Positions 6,296 to 7,201 of a stretch of DNA of 7,201 nt are shown piece by piece. The notes beneath the pieces were generated by a model. That model had not been told where the DNA came from. It saw only the letters and a program-made list of their open reading frames with translations, and made no database searches. Source of the stretch: Acidobacteriota bacterium. GTDB lineage: Bacteria; Acidobacteriota; Terriglobia; Terriglobales; Acidobacteriaceae. The stretch covers positions 1 to 7,201 of the forward strand of contig JAJZJJ010000138.1 of assembly GCA_021810175.1 (NCBI GenBank). Direction: 5' to 3'. How positions within the stretch are numbered: position 1 is the stretch's first letter; every line of letters starts with the position of its first letter. The position numbers were made by a program, and so were the translations under genes.

Positions 6296-6769
6296 ATGCA
6301 CGACCATCACAAACTGTACGCAAGTGCTGACGGAGATTTTGAGCCCGAAGCCGACGACGATATGGAAGAGTTGGAAAACGGCTTCAGTGAGGAAGAAGAA
6401 GAGGAGATCTCAACTTCCATCTCCTCCGACGACGACGACCTTGGGGAGGAACCGGAGGCTGCACCTGTAGCCGAAGCGCCCACCCCGAAACCCGCGCCTA
6501 AAAAGAAGGCGAGAAAGAAGAAAGTGAAAAAAGCTATGACAACTGCTGCTCCCAAGAAGGCCGCGAACAAGGCTCCCGCGAAGAAGGCCGTGAAGAAGGC
6601 TCCGGCAAAGAAGGCTGTGAAGAAAGCCGCCCCGAAGAAGGCCGCCAGGAAAGCCCCGGCGAAAAAGGCAGCAGCAAAGAAGACCGCTCCTAAAAAGGCC
6701 GCCAAGAAGGCTCCGGCGAAAAAGGCTGTGGCGAAGAAGGCCCCGGCCAAGAAGAAGGCCCGCCGCTAA
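6296..6769 (+). CDS. Bipartite acidic / histone H1-like lysine-rich protein
   Basis: A 157-residue protein with two sharply different halves. Residues 1-62 are acidic, with runs such as SEEEEEEI (31-38) and SDDDDL (44-49). A Pro-rich hinge follows (about 61-68). Residues 69-157 are almost entirely Lys, Ala and Pro in degenerate 9-10-residue units (APAKKAVKK, AAPKKAARK, APAKKAVAKK), ending in KKKARR. The basic part resembles eukaryotic H1 C-terminal tails and bacterial H1-like proteins (Hc1/Hc2 of Chlamydia, the mycobacterial HupB tail, AlgP-type repeats), which bind DNA or RNA through charge and act in the cytoplasm on the nucleoid. There is no HU fold or other globular domain, no cysteine, and only three aromatic residues (Y8, F15, F30). 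The acidic half may shield or regulate the basic tail; this is inference. The start is fixed by GGAGGG at 6281-6286. The gene is divergent from trmD and convergent with rimM, interrupting their usual linkage. Similarity in such low-complexity sequence says little about ancestry. Confidence 0.85.
   Translation: MHDHHKLYASADGDFEPEADDDMEELENGFSEEEEEEISTSISSDDDDLGEEPEAAPVAEAPTPKPAPKKKARKKKVKKAMTTAAPKKAANKAPAKKAVKKAPAKKAVKKAAPKKAARKAPAKKAAAKKTAPKKAAKKAPAKKAVAKKAPAKKKARR
6541..6768 (+). repeat. Degenerate in-frame coding repeats (Lys-Lys-Ala units)
   Basis: Recurring AAGAAGGC-type units (AAGAAGGCC, AAGAAGGCT, AAAAAGGC) encode the Ala/Pro-Lys-Lys repeats of the H1-like tail, with a period of about 27-30 bases. 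The variants are not identical, so slippage-driven length change between strains is possible but not extreme. The repeats also create a long meaningless Phe/Ala/Gly frame on the opposite strand. Confidence 0.7.
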
Positions 6770-6787
6770 AGGAACGCCAAAGGAACA

Positions 6788-6820
6788 GGGACCGTTGCGG
6801 CATTTGCCGGCTGCGGTCCC
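6788..6820 (+). terminator. Hairpin between convergent H1-like gene and rimM
   Basis: GGGACCG (6788-6794) pairs with CGGTCCC (6814-6820). Inside, CGGC-ATTT-GCCG (6798-6809) forms the top of the stem, with a small internal loop between them. It lies 18 bases after the H1-like stop and 53 bases beyond the rimM stop on the other strand. Neither side has a strong T run: plus is GTTCACCCTC, minus is TGTTCCTTT. A shared bidirectional terminator is plausible but imperfect. Confidence 0.55.
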
Positions 6821-6872
6821 GTTCACCCTCAATGGTTTTGCCGAGTATTGAGAACTGAAGCTTTGCTTTGCC

Positions 6873-7201
6873 TCAGCTTTGTTCTGCTTCGGTGGCGCGG
6901 GATTTTTCTTCATCCGTCAGCGGAGCATTGATTTCCAGCAGCCCCTCCGGCAACTTCATTTCCACGATTCTGCCGATGGTATCGAGACGAAGCAGGAAGT
7001 CCCGGACAAAGGGAATGAGGGCTTCGCGCTGGCTGTTCGCTACTCCCTGGCGTCTGACCACAAGCAAATCCGTGCTGGATGAGTGGCGATCCACGTCGAC
7101 GATTTCGCCGATGATCGCTCCGCCCCGATTCGCGTCTGTCACGCGGCATCCGATCAGGTCGCTGATGTAGGCGGATCCTTCCTCCGCCGGAGCTCGCTCC
7201 G
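6873..7201 (-). CDS. rimM: Ribosome maturation factor RimM, C-terminal part (5' end outside window)
   Basis: The 3' 108 codons are visible, running from the window edge to TGA at 6875-6873. The sequence reads AYISDLIGCRVTD, then a barrel with IIGEIVDVDRHSSSTDLLVV, then ALIPFVRDFLLRLD and KLPEGLLEI. This is the PRC-barrel half of RimM, with the conserved DLIG, IPF and LPEGL elements. RimM binds the 30S subunit through protein S19 and assists 16S rRNA head maturation; the missing N-terminal domain would be upstream on the minus strand. A short charged tail (LTDEEKSRATEAEQS) follows the conserved region. The GTG at 7142-7140 is internal, not a start. rpsP and trmD normally flank rimM; here the trmD side is interrupted by the H1-like gene. 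Confidence 0.92.
   Translation of the reverse strand, partial: ERAPAEEGSAYISDLIGCRVTDANRGGAIIGEIVDVDRHSSSTDLLVVRRQGVANSQREALIPFVRDFLLRLDTIGRIVEMKLPEGLLEINAPLTDEEKSRATEAEQS

Noticed and set aside
6288..6296. Two-codon ATG-ATC-TGA mini-frame ending on the H1-like start (TGATG)
   Set aside because: The Shine-Dalgarno is only one base from this ATG, too close to be used, so it is probably a coincidence.
6307..6750. 147-codon Phe/Ala-rich minus-strand frame that looks like a hydrophobic protein
   Set aside because: It is the complement of Lys-Lys-Ala repeats (AAGAAGGC read backwards gives Ala-Phe-Phe), so its hydrophobicity is an artefact of the repeats.
6541..6768. CRISPR-like or tandem-repeat array
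   Set aside because: The repeats are short, degenerate, continuous and in frame with a protein; there are no unique spacers.

Overview
The window looks like chromosomal DNA from a GC-rich bacterium. The most likely source is Acidobacteriota of the Terriglobales/Acidobacteriaceae type. This placement is an inference: it rests on the base composition, the mix of families (a DUF3467 protein beside a GT39 membrane glycosyltransferase, an EF-G paralogue, a lysine-rich histone H1-like protein) and the style of the RimM and TrmD sequences. No rRNA or tRNA gene was recognised to confirm it. Both edges of the window cut through genes.

Layout, left to right. (1) The 3' part of an unrecognised, probably membrane-anchored protein gene (+, 1-660), with visibly lower GC than its neighbours. 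(2) A two-gene unit on the minus strand: a small DUF3467 protein (2665-2366), then a GT39/ArnT-like polytopic glycosyltransferase (2318-498) whose reading frame runs 163 bases tail-to-tail into gene 1. (3) A divergent intergenic region of about 390 bases, with a plausible promoter and a foldable leader that reads into (4) fusA2, an EF-G paralogue (+, 3059-5206). Its domain IV is well conserved but several G-domain motifs are altered. A strong intrinsic terminator follows. (5) trmD (minus, 6105-5290), the tRNA m1G37 methyltransferase. (6) A 157-residue bipartite protein gene (+, 6296-6769), acidic at the N-terminus and histone H1-like (Lys/Ala/Pro repeats) at the C-terminus, with its own strong extended -10 promoter. 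(7) The 3' end of rimM (minus, 7201-6873).

The two most notable points are these. First, the usually contiguous rimM-trmD pair is split by an oppositely oriented H1-like gene with its own promoter and terminator, so trmD must be transcribed from inside that region. Second, the EF-G paralogue keeps the parts that contact the decoding centre but has lost the canonical catalytic His of DTPGH and the Lys of NKxD. This suggests a translocase or ribosome-binding factor with weak or no canonical GTPase. RimM (30S maturation), TrmD (G37 methylation, reading-frame maintenance) and the EF-G paralogue all serve translation; the H1-like protein is a nucleoid or RNA-binding candidate. I see no CRISPR array, insertion sequence or defence system.
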